Both the position numbers and the translations under genes were made by a program. The notes beneath the pieces are model-generated. The model had not been told where the DNA came from and searched no databases. It worked only from the letters and a program-made list of their open reading frames with translations. A stretch of DNA of 64,000 nucleotides from Neocallimastix lanati (nom. inval.) (Eukaryota > Neocallimastigomycota > Neocallimastigomycetes > Neocallimastigales > Neocallimastigaceae). Numbering within the stretch: position 1 is the stretch's first letter; every line of letters starts with the position of its first letter. Below, one piece after another: positions 1 through 12,225 of the stretch. The DNA is taken from assembly GCA_016946835.1 (NCBI GenBank), contig JACVTC010000103.1, forward strand, positions 56,001 to 120,000, written 5' to 3'.

Positions 1-3000
1 ATTTTTTTCCTTTTCTTTTTGACTTTGTAAAAGTTGTTGTTGTAAAAGCATAATTTGTTGTTGTTGTTGCTTAATTAATTGTTCTTGCATTTTTTGTTGT
101 TGAATTAATTTAACTTTATCATATTCCATATTTCCATAATTTATATTCATATTACCTAAATTCATATTCTTATTCATATTCATATTACCATTACCATTAC
201 CATTATTATTATTAAAATTAAAATTAACATTGAAATCTTCATCTTCATCATCATCATCTAAAAATGATTGCATCATACTTTGATTTAATGAAAAGTTTGC
301 CATTTGATTTTGACCTTGAAGATAGGTTGATTCCATTGGTTTATTTGTTGGTGAAAGTAAAGGTGAATGATTCACTGATGGTACTCTACCTAATCCTTCA
401 TTTCCCGATAAAAGTGGAGAACGTCTGAAACCGTTACTACCCATCTTCGACATACCATTCATATTTAATGGATTAGGAGAAACTGGAGATACTGGTGTAA
501 TAGAGGGTATTGGTTTCATAGCTGGTGAAGTAAGGTTAAAATTATTTAAACCTTTAGTATTTGGACTGACACCACCAGCATTTTCATTGTAGGAAGTATA
601 TGATGATGCTTGACTTTTCATTAATGGGGAGGAAGAAACCATGGGTATAGTGGATTGAGCATTACTTAATCTGGATGACCTACTGGCATTAAAAGCAGCC
701 ATAGTTGGAGATGTCATTATATTAGCATAATGAGGTCTAAAGGATTCCTTACGAGCTGGATGTTTAGTAACACGAATGTTTTTAGCATTCTTTTTAATCA
801 CATTTTTATGAAATTCGTTAGATTGAGGATTCGTTTTTGGTGAAAGAATTGGAGAAATACCGGTAAAATCATTAAAACTACCATTACTACTTCTAGAACG
901 ATGAGATGGTACATTAACTGTATTATTAGTATTACTAGAATAACCAGTAATTTCATCATAAAGAGAACCAAGATCACCAGTAATAACAGTAGATGAATTA
1001 ATATTATTATTTTTATTTTTAGAAAATGAATTAGAAATATTAATGGAGGAAGTATTCTTTTCATCATCTTCCATCACTGGTTTTGGTGGTAATTTAGCAT
1101 TACTAAATTTGTCTCTTGCAATAATACTTTTAATAGTAGTAATCCATGATTGACATTTTTGTTTATTATCACATCCAATAATAATAAATCTTCTCTCATT
1201 ATTATTATCTGGAGAAATTGAAGTAATTTCCATAAAGTATGGTACGACACTAATTGGATCAAACAATTCATTAACAGTAGTTTCAGAATTAATTGGAATG
1301 GAAGCACGAGCATGACCCTTTGGATCATTATTATTGAAATAATAAATATAATTATCTTGAGTTAAAACAATAAAACGCTTTTTCCATCCCTTAAGAATAC
1401 TATGAGAATTGAAATAGAGATAATCCGTTAATATTGGTTTAAGAGAAGCTAAGGTTGGTGTAACTACACGAATTAATTCATCAACTTCTTCCCATTCCTT
1501 TATCTTTTTACCTCTGTTTTCAAGAGCCTTCTTACTAACTATTTCAACAGATTTACTTCCTTGATCTAAATTATTTACTTTAGATGAATTTTCATTGACG
1601 CCAATAATTTTTAAGGCTTTGGAGCTAATGACACCGTTAATTTGATTATCACCCTCTTTTATGGAATAACGAGAAAGGTTGAAATTATCCATTGAAGAAG
1701 GAATTCCAATTGAGTTTGAATTGGCTTGAGAAGAAGACATGGCGTTAGTAAGATTAACTTGTTGTTGAATTGTTGACATTGAATTGTTAAAATCAATACC
1801 TTGATTATAAGGTGATACTGGACTTGGCTTAATAGCCTTTCTATTACGGTTAATATTAATATTAGAATTAGTATTACCATTGACACCGGAATTCTTTAAT
1901 TCATTTTCTGAAATACCAAAAACTTTAAGTGCCTTTTGACTCATACTAAATGAAGTATTACCATTACCTTTGAAAGAATTATTTGAATGAAGGGATCCCA
2001 TGGCTAACATGTCTGGATTACCCATTAATAACTCATCATCTTCATCATCAAGATCTAAATCTAAATCTAAATCTAAATCATTATCATTGAAAAGAAGAGT
2101 ATTTTTAAATTGATCTTTTTCCAATAAATTTGAATGTAATTGTGGCATTGTTTCACCATTCATTGGCATATTCATATTCATGTTCATATCCATTGGCATG
2201 TTCATATTCATTGACATGTTCATCATCATACGATCTTGAGATGAACCACTAGATTGACGATTATGATTAATATTACTGTCATTAATTTTATTTAATGAAT
2301 GTGGATTAGTCATTTGAGCAGCATTTAACATACTTAATTCTTTTTCATCAAATTGGAGATTAGTAAATTCATTTTCGGATGGTCCTTTCATACCTAACAT
2401 CTTAAGAGCTTTATTATTCATATTTGGAACAGCTTGATTCTCAACACCAACTAAATTTAAAGCTTTATTATTAACAAATGAACTTTCATTGATATTCATA
2501 TTTTTACTCATATCAACCATACCAGAAGTAGATGGCTTAGAATTCTTCAACATTTTTAAATTATTATTTAATGATTGATCAATATCCATGTATTCATCAT
2601 CATCTCCTTTAAGAATATTGCTATATAAAGTTTCTTTAAGATCATTTGGATTAATTACATCATGAACTGATTCTGGGGTCATTGGACTTTCTTCACTCAT
2701 TAAACTATTAGTATAATAGGGTCTTTTTGGGCCTACAAACTCCGAAACAGGTCTCTTTTGATCATTAAATAAATATGGTCTTGGATTTTGAGCACTACTA
2801 AGAGAATTAGATCTAATATTTGAATAGGTTGGTTTACCACATTCTGAACCGGAAACGGAACCATCTAAATATAAAGAACTACTAACAGATGAATTTCTTG
2901 ATGTAATACCATTATTTCTATTAAAAACAGATAAAGCTGGAGAGTCAAATGGTATATTATTACCTGGAAGTGGGCCTTGAACTGAAAGTGGACCTTGACC

Positions 3001-5661
3001 TGGAAGTGGTCCTTGACTTGGAATTGGACCTTGACCTGGAAGTGGTCCTTGACCTGGAATTGGACCTTGACCTGGAATATATTGAATAGAATTAATATTA
3101 CCAGTAACGTTTCTTATCTTACTGTATTCATCATCACCTTCATAACCATCATTTTCAGGTGCCTTTAATCTTGGAGTTTTGAAACTTTGAATATGATTAT
3201 CTAAATCATCTAATAAATTTTCAATATTAGAAAAGGTATCCTTCAACTTTTTACTCGAAGTTTTTGATGCTTCAGTTTTTTCGGATTTTTCTTCTTTATT
3301 TTCTTCATCCATTTCTTTTTCTTTCTTTTCTTCCTTTACGACTTCTTTTTCTTGAGTTTCAGGTTTTTCTTGGTTTTCTGGTTCCTGGGTTTCCTTTTCT
3401 AATTCTTTATCCTTTAATTCGTTTTGTTCTTGATTAGAATTTTCACCTTCATCATTATTATCAGTTTCCTCATTATCAGAATCAATCTTATATACGACAG
3501 CTTGTAATGGTTGCTTATTCTTTGCAATCTTCTTCTTTTTACTAATAGGTGGATTAGATGGGTCAACCGTTTGAACTGTAACAGTTTTAATATTTGAATT
3601 AGAATTACGAATTATACTGTTGTCAGTGACGGCAGTATCTGAAGAATAACGATTCATATTACTACGATTACTCAGGGATCCACGAGAATTACGATTAGCG
3701 GGAACCGGACTGGAATTACGAGCGTAAGAATTCAAAATAGATGAAGTATGACTAGTACGGTTTGATATTCTCTTTAAACTATCTTTGTCATCATCTTCAT
3801 CATGACTAAATTCGGTCAAGCGACCTAACGAATAATGTTGCATATGACCTTTATTATTATTCATTGTATTATTTTGTTCATTACTATCTTTTAATGGTTC
3901 ACTAAGAATATTAGTTGGTGGTTGAGTACCATGTGGAGTTGGAGGTAAAGGAGCATCTGGTGGTGGTTGTGGTGGAGATATTTGAAGATGAAGGTTATTA
4001 TTAATATTACTGTTTCCACTACTGTGACTTTGATAACTATTACGTAAACTATTAGGTCTAGAACTAACTTCTAAGGATTCACGAGCACTATTTGGAGTAA
4101 ATGGTGGAGATGAAAGATTTAATGAATTTGTTTTATCATTACTAGTATTATTATTATGTTGTTGTAAGCTTTTATTAATCATTTTTTCCATTACTTCTGA
4201 ATTTGGAATTAAAAATTGCTTTTCAGCGTTATTAATTTCATCAATAGATTTTAAGGCACTTGTAAATCCATTTAATTCATCCAAACATCCATCATCACTT
4301 AATGAGGCTTGATTTTGAACTTCTGGAACATCATCTTGATCATTTTTCTCTTCTGATAAATCAATAATTTCCGCCTTAAGTGGTTGAGTACTATTACTGA
4401 CTTCATCGGAATTAATATTTTCAATGGAATCAGAGGCTTCACTTTCACTATTTAATTCAATAATTTCAGCTTTTAGTGGTTGATAGTTACCATTATTATC
4501 ATTTACGATTTCATATTCATCAAACTCATTGGAGGCATTATTTTCAGAAACTTCTTCAATAATATGAACTTCAGAAATAGAATCATCTTGTTCAGAATCA
4601 GTAATATCTTCAACATAAGTTTTATATTCATTTTCTTTTTCTTTTATTATAGCTTTAAGGATATCTGGATTGACTGAAGTAGTATAGATACTCTCTTCTT
4701 CTATTGGTTCGTCGATTATATCAGATGAAACTACGGAATTAGCTTGATCTGAAATTGATCCAGCTTCACTATCACTAGTAATAACCTGTGATAACTGTGA
4801 TATAATAGATTCCTTCTTGATGGAATCATCCTTTGAATCAACTTCATCTAAATTCTTATTTTCAAATCCGAAATCCGCACCTTGTTCTTCATCATTTTCT
4901 TTTTCGGCTTCAATTTTTTCATTTTCTTTTATTTCTTCTTTTAGAGTAGCTTCTTCTTCCTCAATATTACCTTTTTCTTCTTTAGCTTCTTCAACATTTT
5001 CAACAAATTTCTCAATACCATCTTCGACAACCGAACTTTCTTCCTTAACTTCTTCGTTTAATGTTTCTTTAATTTCTTTTTCTTCAACAACACTTTGAAT
5101 TTCTTCTTTTTTAATATTTTCAACAATTTCTTCTTTATCTTGCTCGTTTATTTCTTTATTAACTTCTTTTTCATTTTCTTCTTTATTTTCTTGTTCTTCA
5201 TTTAATTTGATGTCTTCCTCTTTTATGGATGAAATACTTTCATTATTATTAATTATTTTTTCACTACTCTTATCTTCAACCTCTATTTTTTCTTCAACAG
5301 CAACTTTTTCTGAGGTTTCTTCAATATTTTCAGCATTTTCAATTTTGTTATTATCGGTTTCTTTAATATTTTTAGTACTATTTTTTAAATTATCATCACT
5401 TCTTTTATTATTTAGTTTATCATCAGAATTTTGATTTTCAAAGAATTTTAACATACTTTTAACTATACTATTATTACTCTTTGAAGAAGTTTCACTTGAA
5501 AAACTTGGTGTCTTATTTAGTTTTTTAATTTCATCTTTTACTAAAAGAGAACTAGATGAACTTTTATTCAATGCTATTTTATTTACAGTATTATTTACAA
5601 CAGTATTTGAAGAGGAATCATCCTTAATTATGTCTAAATTTGTCTGTATATTATCACTCAT
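1..5661 (-). CDS. Giant low-complexity PH-domain protein (5' part, runs off left edge)
   Basis: One uninterrupted minus-strand frame runs from ATG at 5661 to the window edge (1887 codons, no stop, no intron needed); the C-terminus is missing. The start (MSDNIQTN) is the first ATG after AT-only spacer. In order: Ser/Asn-rich start; Glu/Lys-rich acidic stretch (about residues 120-270); three QPL(K/Q)A motifs (about 392, 422, 716); Pro-rich PPQPPPDAPLPPTP (about 560-580); PGQGP(I/L) repeats (about 862-900); five KAL motifs (about 1063, 1081, 1241, 1345, 1374); Met/Asn and (DL)n runs; a PH domain (about 1400-1518) with GWKKRFIVL and the conserved Trp of the final helix in CQSWITTI; then a Ser/Asn-rich tail and a Gln-rich, probably coiled segment at the edge. 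PH domains bind phosphoinositides or proteins, so a membrane-cortex scaffold or signalling role is inferred. The exact family is not recognised. Confidence 0.85.
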   Translation of the reverse strand, partial: MSDNIQTNLDIIKDDSSSNTVVNNTVNKIALNKSSSSSLLVKDEIKKLNKTPSFSSETSSKSNNSIVKSMLKFFENQNSDDKLNNKRSDDNLKNSTKNIKETDNNKIENAENIEETSEKVAVEEKIEVEDKSSEKIINNNESISSIKEEDIKLNEEQENKEENEKEVNKEINEQDKEEIVENIKKEEIQSVVEEKEIKETLNEEVKEESSVVEDGIEKFVENVEEAKEEKGNIEEEEATLKEEIKENEKIEAEKENDEEQGADFGFENKNLDEVDSKDDSIKKESIISQLSQVITSDSEAGSISDQANSVVSSDIIDEPIEEESIYTTSVNPDILKAIIKEKENEYKTYVEDITDSEQDDSISEVHIIEEVSENNASNEFDEYEIVNDNNGNYQPLKAEIIELNSESEASDSIENINSDEVSNSTQPLKAEIIDLSEEKNDQDDVPEVQNQASLSDDGCLDELNGFTSALKSIDEINNAEKQFLIPNSEVMEKMINKSLQQHNNNTSNDKTNSLNLSSPPFTPNSARESLEVSSRPNSLRNSYQSHSSGNSNINNNLHLQISPPQPPPDAPLPPTPHGTQPPTNILSEPLKDSNEQNNTMNNNKGHMQHYSLGRLTEFSHDEDDDKDSLKRISNRTSHTSSILNSYARNSSPVPANRNSRGSLSNRSNMNRYSSDTAVTDNSIIRNSNSNIKTVTVQTVDPSNPPISKKKKIAKNKQPLQAVVYKIDSDNEETDNNDEGENSNQEQNELKDKELEKETQEPENQEKPETQEKEVVKEEKKEKEMDEENKEEKSEKTEASKTSSKKLKDTFSNIENLLDDLDNHIQSFKTPRLKAPENDGYEGDDEYSKIRNVTGNINSIQYIPGQGPIPGQGPLPGQGPIPSQGPLPGQGPLSVQGPLPGNNIPFDSPALSVFNRNNGITSRNSSVSSSLYLDGSVSGSECGKPTYSNIRSNSLSSAQNPRPYLFNDQKRPVSEFVGPKRPYYTNSLMSEESPMTPESVHDVINPNDLKETLYSNILKGDDDEYMDIDQSLNNNLKMLKNSKPSTSGMVDMSKNMNINESSFVNNKALNLVGVENQAVPNMNNKALKMLGMKGPSENEFTNLQFDEKELSMLNAAQMTNPHSLNKINDSNINHNRQSSGSSQDRMMMNMSMNMNMPMDMNMNMNMPMNGETMPQLHSNLLEKDQFKNTLLFNDNDLDLDLDLDLDDEDDELLMGNPDMLAMGSLHSNNSFKGNGNTSFSMSQKALKVFGISENELKNSGVNGNTNSNININRNRKAIKPSPVSPYNQGIDFNNSMSTIQQQVNLTNAMSSSQANSNSIGIPSSMDNFNLSRYSIKEGDNQINGVISSKALKIIGVNENSSKVNNLDQGSKSVEIVSKKALENRGKKIKEWEEVDELIRVVTPTLASLKPILTDYLYFNSHSILKGWKKRFIVLTQDNYIYYFNNNDPKGHARASIPINSETTVNELFDPISVVPYFMEITSISPDNNNERRFIIIGCDNKQKCQSWITTIKSIIARDKFSNAKLPPKPVMEDDEKNTSSINISNSFSKNKNNNINSSTVITGDLGSLYDEITGYSSNTNNTVNVPSHRSRSSNGSFNDFTGISPILSPKTNPQSNEFHKNVIKKNAKNIRVTKHPARKESFRPHYANIMTSPTMAAFNASRSSRLSNAQSTIPMVSSSPLMKSQASSYTSYNENAGGVSPNTKGLNNFNLTSPAMKPIPSITPVSPVSPNPLNMNGMSKMGSNGFRRSPLLSGNEGLGRVPSVNHSPLLSPTNKPMESTYLQGQNQMANFSLNQSMMQSFLDDDDEDEDFNVNFNFNNNNGNGNGNMNMNKNMNLGNMNINYGNMEYDKVKLIQQQKMQEQLIKQQQQQIMLLQQQLLQSQKEKEKN

Positions 5662-8600
5662 CTTTAATATTTATTAAGTTTAAAAAAGAAATTAATCTTA
5701 AATTATTTTATTATTATTATAAAACCTTATATTTTTCTTAAAATTATATTATTCACTATATTTCTTAATATAAAAAAAAATATATAACCTTTTAATAAAT
5801 ATTTTAAAAAACTTTATTAATAATTTTATATATTTATTTTTACTTTTTATATTTTAAATATTTAATTTGTTTGTGTATTTTAACGTTAATATGTTTTTTC
5901 TTTTTTTTTTTATTTACTTTTATTTTTCGTGAGGTTATTTTTTATCCGTTTGAAATTGTTTTGTGCAAAATATGTGTCCGTGATAATTCGTTTATAAATA
6001 AAAAAACATTTAATTATTTATGATTGATTTATAATAGATATGTTAACGTATTCTATGTTTAAAAGATGAATTTTTTATCTTTATATTTATATTTTAATAT
6101 TATTCTATAATTAAATTATGGATAATACTAAAAATGTTAAATATAAAGATTATTTAATAAATATTTATTTCGCTTTTATTTTTTTTTTTTTTTTAATTTT
6201 ATTGTTTAATATTTAAATTTTATATTAATAATAATTAAAATGAAAATATAAAATTTATCGTACTTTTAAAAAAAAAAAAAAATTAGTTAATTAAACTAAT
6301 TCTTACAATTATTAAAATTGCTATTGATTTTATAATATAATAAAAAATATATATATTTCACGATATACTTTATATTTTATACTTTTAATTATTCTATATA
6401 TCTTATTTATTTATTTTGTTTATTTTTATTTTTTAATATCGTTATAAGTATTATTTCTATTTTTGATTTTTTTATTATTATTTTGTTTAATTGCTTTCTA
6501 AAAGCATAATTATAATTAATCTTTTTATTTTTATTTAAACTTTTAATTTAAAAATGAAATTAACTTTATTTAAATTTTAATAACATCTTTATAATTTTTT
6601 ATTTATTATTATTGTACTTTATCTCTTTAATTTTTTCCTCTTTCTTTTTCTTTTTTCTTTCTTTTTTTTTTTCTCTTCTTTTTTATTATTATTATTGATA
6701 TAAATAGTATTTTACAAAATAATAATAATAATTTACAAACAAAAAAGAAAAAAAAAAAGGTATAATTTTTTTTCTAAGAGATTTCAATAAATAAATTGTT
6801 TAAAAATACTAATAAAAAATTATAAGATATTCTAGAGAACACAATCCTTCTATAATTCTATTTATTTTTTTTTTTTTTTATTTATTTATTTATTTATTCA
6901 AAAAGAAAAAAGGAAAAAAAAAAAAAATGTTTCTTTTTTTTTTTTAAAAAAAATAATAATAATAAAATAAAATAAAAAAATAAAAAAAAAAATACAAAAT
7001 ATGTTTATTATAGTAATATATTATGTTAATAAATAAAACATTTTATTAATATATCAATATTAATATTGTTAATAGAATCATAAATTAATAAGCTATTCAC
7101 ATATATTTATAATATATAATAAAATGTTTTTTAACAATAGTCGATATTATATACCACTTAAAGTGATATTATCATTTAATACTGAATAAAGTTTGCATTC
7201 AAATTATTTCCAAGTGCTACAAAGTAAAAAAAAAAATAGCAATGATCAATTTATTATTAATTTAATTAATTAATTAATATAATTTATGTATATATATGAT
7301 AATAAATTAATCTATTGAAGCATAATTAATAGTAGTTACAAAATAAATATTAAATAGAAATAGTTTGTGTAACTAATAATTAATATAAAATAAATAACTA
7401 TTAAATCGCATTTAATATAAATTACAATTTAAATGAAATTATAATTTAAATAAAAAGTTGAAAAATTAAATTTATTTCATATACAATAGTAATCTATTCT
7501 TTTTTAATATATTACATAATATTTTAATCTCAAAACATAAATACATTTATATTGAATTATTATAAATAAATATAATAAAAGATTATTACAATAAAATATT
7601 TAAAAAAAAAAAATTATATATATATATATATATATAATTATTAAATTCTATAATGAATAATGAAAGGTGTTATTAAATATTACTATTTATTATATATAAT
7701 CTAGTATATACTACTTATTTCATATTAAAACTTTTTAATGTTTTTTTTTTATCTATTTAAAACTATTAATAATGTTTGTTATATTTAGCAATTTGTTAAC
7801 ATGTTTTAATTCTTGCTATTATTATTTAATTATTAACAGTTTTAATTCATGCTATTATTATTGAACTATTAATTAACTTATTTTAATTATTATTATTATT
7901 GAACTTTTAATTAACATGTTTTAATTTTGTTATTATTTAAATTTTATGTACATAAATACAAAAAAAAAAAAAAAAAAGCTTTATTTAAATTCTTCAGTGT
8001 TATATCAAACAAAACTTATAATTTTATTCTGTAAATTTTAAATATAACCTCTAATTAGTTATAATCTAAAATTATAAATTATAAAAATTATTTGTTGTTT
8101 TTTTTTTTTTTTTATAATATAAAATTATAAATTATAAAATTTTTTTTTATTGTATAATAAAAGTTGACAATTAATGACTTTAATGTTATGAGTAGTTTAA
8201 GTTTTTTTAATTTTTTATTAATAATTTCAATCACATCTGTAAGCTACATTAGTTGTAACTTATAAAAATAAATGTTTTTATTTATTAAACAAATATTATT
8301 TTTGAAAACATAAAAATAAATGTTTTTTTTTTTTATTTAACAAATATTAATTTTGAAAAAATATAAGTTTTTACATATTATATTAAAAATAATTTTTTTC
8401 ATATTTTTTTACTAATATCCAAAGTAGATTTTATATAAATATTTTAATATTAAAACGGAATATTATTTTAAAATGAAAATTATCAAAGTTTATTAAAATT
8501 TATTATTTTCTTTTAATTAATATCTATTTCAATAATTTCTATGGGATAAATATAATATATGTATATAAAAAATCTAAACTTATTACATCTTATTATTTTT

Positions 8601-8934
8601 AATATATATATATTTCAAATAGTAAAAAGTAATTATTTTTTTATAACATCTTATTATTTTTAATATATATATATTTCAAATAGTAAAAAGTAATTATTTT
8701 TTTATAAATTGTCTTAATAATAATAATTTTAATAATTTATATTTAAATTACCTTAATAATAATAATTTTAATAATTTATATATAAATTGCCTTAACAATA
8801 ATAATTTTAATAATTTATATTTTTATTCTATATATATTATCACAAAAATAAATATTAAAATAATTAGGGTAATTATTTTTTAATAGCAAAAATTTGAATT
8901 TTAATACTATTTTTTTTTTATTTTATTACTGATA
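5662..8934. other. AT-rich intergenic spacer upstream of the PH-domain gene
   Basis: About 3.3 kb of A/T simple sequence with poly(A)/poly(T) runs and no credible reading frame on either strand. The 5' flank and promoter of the PH-domain gene must lie at the left end, but I cannot single out a core promoter among the many AT-only stretches. Confidence 0.7.
8585..8822. repeat. Two adjacent local tandem repeats (60 bp x2, then 39 bp x3)
   Basis: A 60-bp unit beginning ACATCTTATTATTTTT starts at 8585 and again at 8645 with essentially no changes. Directly after it, a 39-bp unit containing CTTAATAATAATAATTTT starts at 8706, 8745 and 8784 with a few substitutions. The near identity in non-coding DNA points to recent local duplication. 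Confidence 0.8.
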
Positions 8935-9533
8935 ATAATAAATTGTGTTTCCAATTTTTATCCTGGCAAATACATGTAAGGTTGTTTCTGGATCAACCCT
9001 ACGTATGTCTCTTAATTTATATAAAGTATTTTCTCCCTACTCTGAGTTTTCCCTAAAAATGAAGTTGGAAGTTTGCTCGTCATAGTAAATATGATTTATA
9101 TATTATCTCATACTCTACTCAGGTCTTATCTTTAAGGATAAGAAAAGAATATTATACTTAGGATGAGTGAATATTATAATAATATATTATATTTACCAAC
9201 AAATCTAGTTAACTGAAAGGAACACAACTATTTGTCAATTTTTATGAAAATCATGAAATTCCTTAACCTTACTTAAGCCACATTTTATGCACCTATGACT
9301 ATTTTGGGATATAAATCAGTACCCTTAAGATTAAGAAACTAAGATTAACGCCAAATTGTTGTGACCAATTAGAGATTTTTATTATGGTTGCGCAATACAT
9401 GTAATATGCTTTGTGACCCGCAAAATTTTTGAGTAATACACAACTCTAGGTTGTACTAACAGTAGATATAAATATATTTATAAATGATTTGTGTAAAAAG
9501 AAGGACGTATGTTTATGTAGATATATTCTAAAA

Positions 9534-9568
<35 letters not shown>
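8935..9568 (+). mobile_element. Non-coding, less AT-rich island ending in 32 A (retroposon-like)
   Basis: This block of about 600 bp is clearly more complex and less AT-rich than its flanks (for example GGATCAACCCTACG near 8990) and ends in an A-run at 9537-9568. No long frame is present on either strand. A poly(A) end on an otherwise unique block is typical of LINE 3' fragments, SINEs or processed transcripts. It does not match the LINE 3' ends of this window by eye. No clear RNA polymerase III A/B boxes are seen, so the class is open. Confidence 0.4.
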
Positions 9569-9570
<2 letters not shown>

Positions 9571-11276
9571 TTTCAATAAATTAAATATTTTATTTATTAT
9601 ATTATTTAAAAGTATAAATATGCTAATTAAAACGGATTCAATATATAATAAAAAATAATATCAGATAATATTTTATTATATTTACTAATATATATATATT
9701 TTTTGTTTTTTGTAATATTTTGTAATAAATATAATTTGAAAAGTTATAAATTATACTTTTTTTTTTTTAATATCATTTTTTTTATCTGTTTTTTTATTTG
9801 TTTTTTTAATAATTTTGTGTTTTTTTTTTTTTTTTACTGTTGAATCAATAGAATTATAAATTTTAAATATTAAAAAAAAAAAAATTTTTTTAAAAAAGAT
9901 TTTTATTTTATTTATTTATTTATTTATCTATTTATTTATTTATTTATTATTTATTTATTTATTCATTTTTAATATTAATCTCTGATATAACCTATAAATT
10001 TGGTTTTAATTAGTATTACACTTTATAATTAGTTATAAAAAAAAATTATTTGGTGTAACAATATCATATAATATCATATATTAATTTAAAAAAAAATAAA
10101 TTAATATATAATATTAATAAACTTTATTATTAACTAAATTATATATTACAATCTAATGAATATAAATAGTTAATTTTTTATAATAAACCTTTTTACATTA
10201 AAAATTTATTTTTAAAAAAATTTTGTTACAACAACCCTTTTAATCTTTTTTTTTTTTAACTTTAAAAGTTTGATGAAAAATTAACAATTAAGCCTAAAAT
10301 TACATACAACATCTAATAGATTATTTATTAATGAAATTATTAAAAATAACTTAAAACATATATTATTAATAAAATATAAGTAGTTAAATATAAAATATAT
10401 TTTTTTTCTAAGAAAATTAAATAGCACTAAAAAAGAAATAATAATAAATATTGTATATAATATTTTTTATATTTTTTATAATTATGTTTTTTTTTTTTTT
10501 TTTTATTATATATTATTTAAACAATTATAAATATAATTTAAATATATTTATAACGATTAAATATTAAATTTTTATTAAATATTAGAATAGAAACACGTGG
10601 GTAATTAGCCATGCTTATTTTAACGTTGGCTTTATTTTTAGTTAAAAAAAATTTATATTTCTGTTTTTTATTTATTAATTTATTTATTTATTTAGTATTT
10701 ATTAAACTTTATTTAATTTTTATTATTAAAAATTGTATTAGTAACTTTAATTAATAATAATTAATAATAGTTATTATTTATTTTTTATAATTTGTTATAT
10801 ATTTTTAAAAATTCTTAAAAATAATAATTATACATACAATATATTTTGAAAATATATTAAAACAATAATAATTTGTTTCACCTATGAAATGGTAAGTCGA
10901 TGCTTCATTCATTAGTATTAACATAAATTGTTTTGTTTTGTTTTGTTTTGTTTTTTTTGTAAAAAAAAAAAAAAAAATTATTTTACTATTAATAATAAAA
11001 AAAAAAAAAAAAAGGTTCCATAAAAAATTTTATTATATAAAAATGAACTCTAATTAATAATAAATTATTCCAAATTGAACCTTCAATACATTACATTTAA
11101 TATGATTTGATTTGATTTGATTAATCAGAGTTAAAGAAATAAGAAGTCATTAAATAAACTTTAAATCTTATTTTTATTTTATTCTATATAAAACATTTTA
11201 ACGCTCTCTGAAAGAGAAAATAGAATAACAAAAAAATAAAATAAAAAAAAATAGAAGAATTGTTTATAGTTTTAAT

Positions 11277-11492
11277 AAAAATGTAAAAATATAAAAATGT
11301 AAAAATGTAAAAATATAGAAGTGTAAAAATATAAAAATGTAAAAATATAAAAATGTAAAAATATAAAAATGTAAAAATATAAAAATGTAAAAATATAAAA
11401 ATGTAAAAATGTAAAAATGTAAAAATATAAAAATGTAAAAATATAGAAGTGTAAAAATATAAAAATGTAAAAATATAAAAATGTAAAAATAT
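11277..11492. repeat. Minisatellite of alternating ATGTAAAA / ATATAAAA units
   Basis: Roughly 215 bp is built from an 8-bp unit, mostly alternating between ATGTAAAA and ATATAAAA so that a 16-bp higher period is visible. A variant block with ATAGAAGTGT appears twice, which suggests that segments of the array were themselves duplicated. Confidence 0.8.
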
Positions 11493-12044
11493 AATATTAT
11501 TAATATTATAAATTATTTATATTGTTATATTTTTTTAACTAATTATATTGTAATTAAATTATACAATCAAATTTTTAAAATTTTAATTATATAATAGCAA
11601 CAAAAAGTCCTATTAATTTTATTGCTAAAAGATTAGACTAGAGTATTTTTATATTAATTCTACATTTTTAAAAAAAAAAAAAAAAAAAAAAAAAGTATGA
11701 ATATCCATTAATAAAATGACAATTTTATGCATTTATAATAGTTTATAAAAGATTATTTCATTTCATGTATATTATTATACACTTATATATATATTTCATA
11801 TATATATATATGAATTTATAAATAAAAAATCAAAAAAAAAAAAATTAATTAGTAGGGTCATTAAAAATCTAATATGTAATATGTTAGTTTTTTAATTATA
11901 TATATTAAATCTAATAAAATAGTTGATAAACTTTTGAATATTTTATTTATTTTACTCATAATTTTCTAAAAGAAAAATAATTAATAATAAATAATCAATG
12001 GTACTAAATAATAAATATCTATTAATAAATAAAATAAAAGGTAA

Positions 12045-12225
12045 ATAAATAATAAATAGTAAATAGTAAATAATAAATAATAAATAATAAATAATAAATA
12101 ATAAATCATAAATAATTAAAATAATTAAATAATAAATAATAAATAATAAATAATAAACAATTAAATAATAAATAATAAATAATAAATAATAAATAATAAA
12201 TAATAAATAATAAATAAATAAATAA
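12045..12225. repeat. TAAATAA-type heptamer microsatellite
   Basis: Imperfect tandem TAAATAA units with interruptions such as TCATAAATAATTAAAATAAT. The apparent minus-strand frame across it (Tyr/Leu/Ile/Phe) is a by-product of the repeat. Confidence 0.75.
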
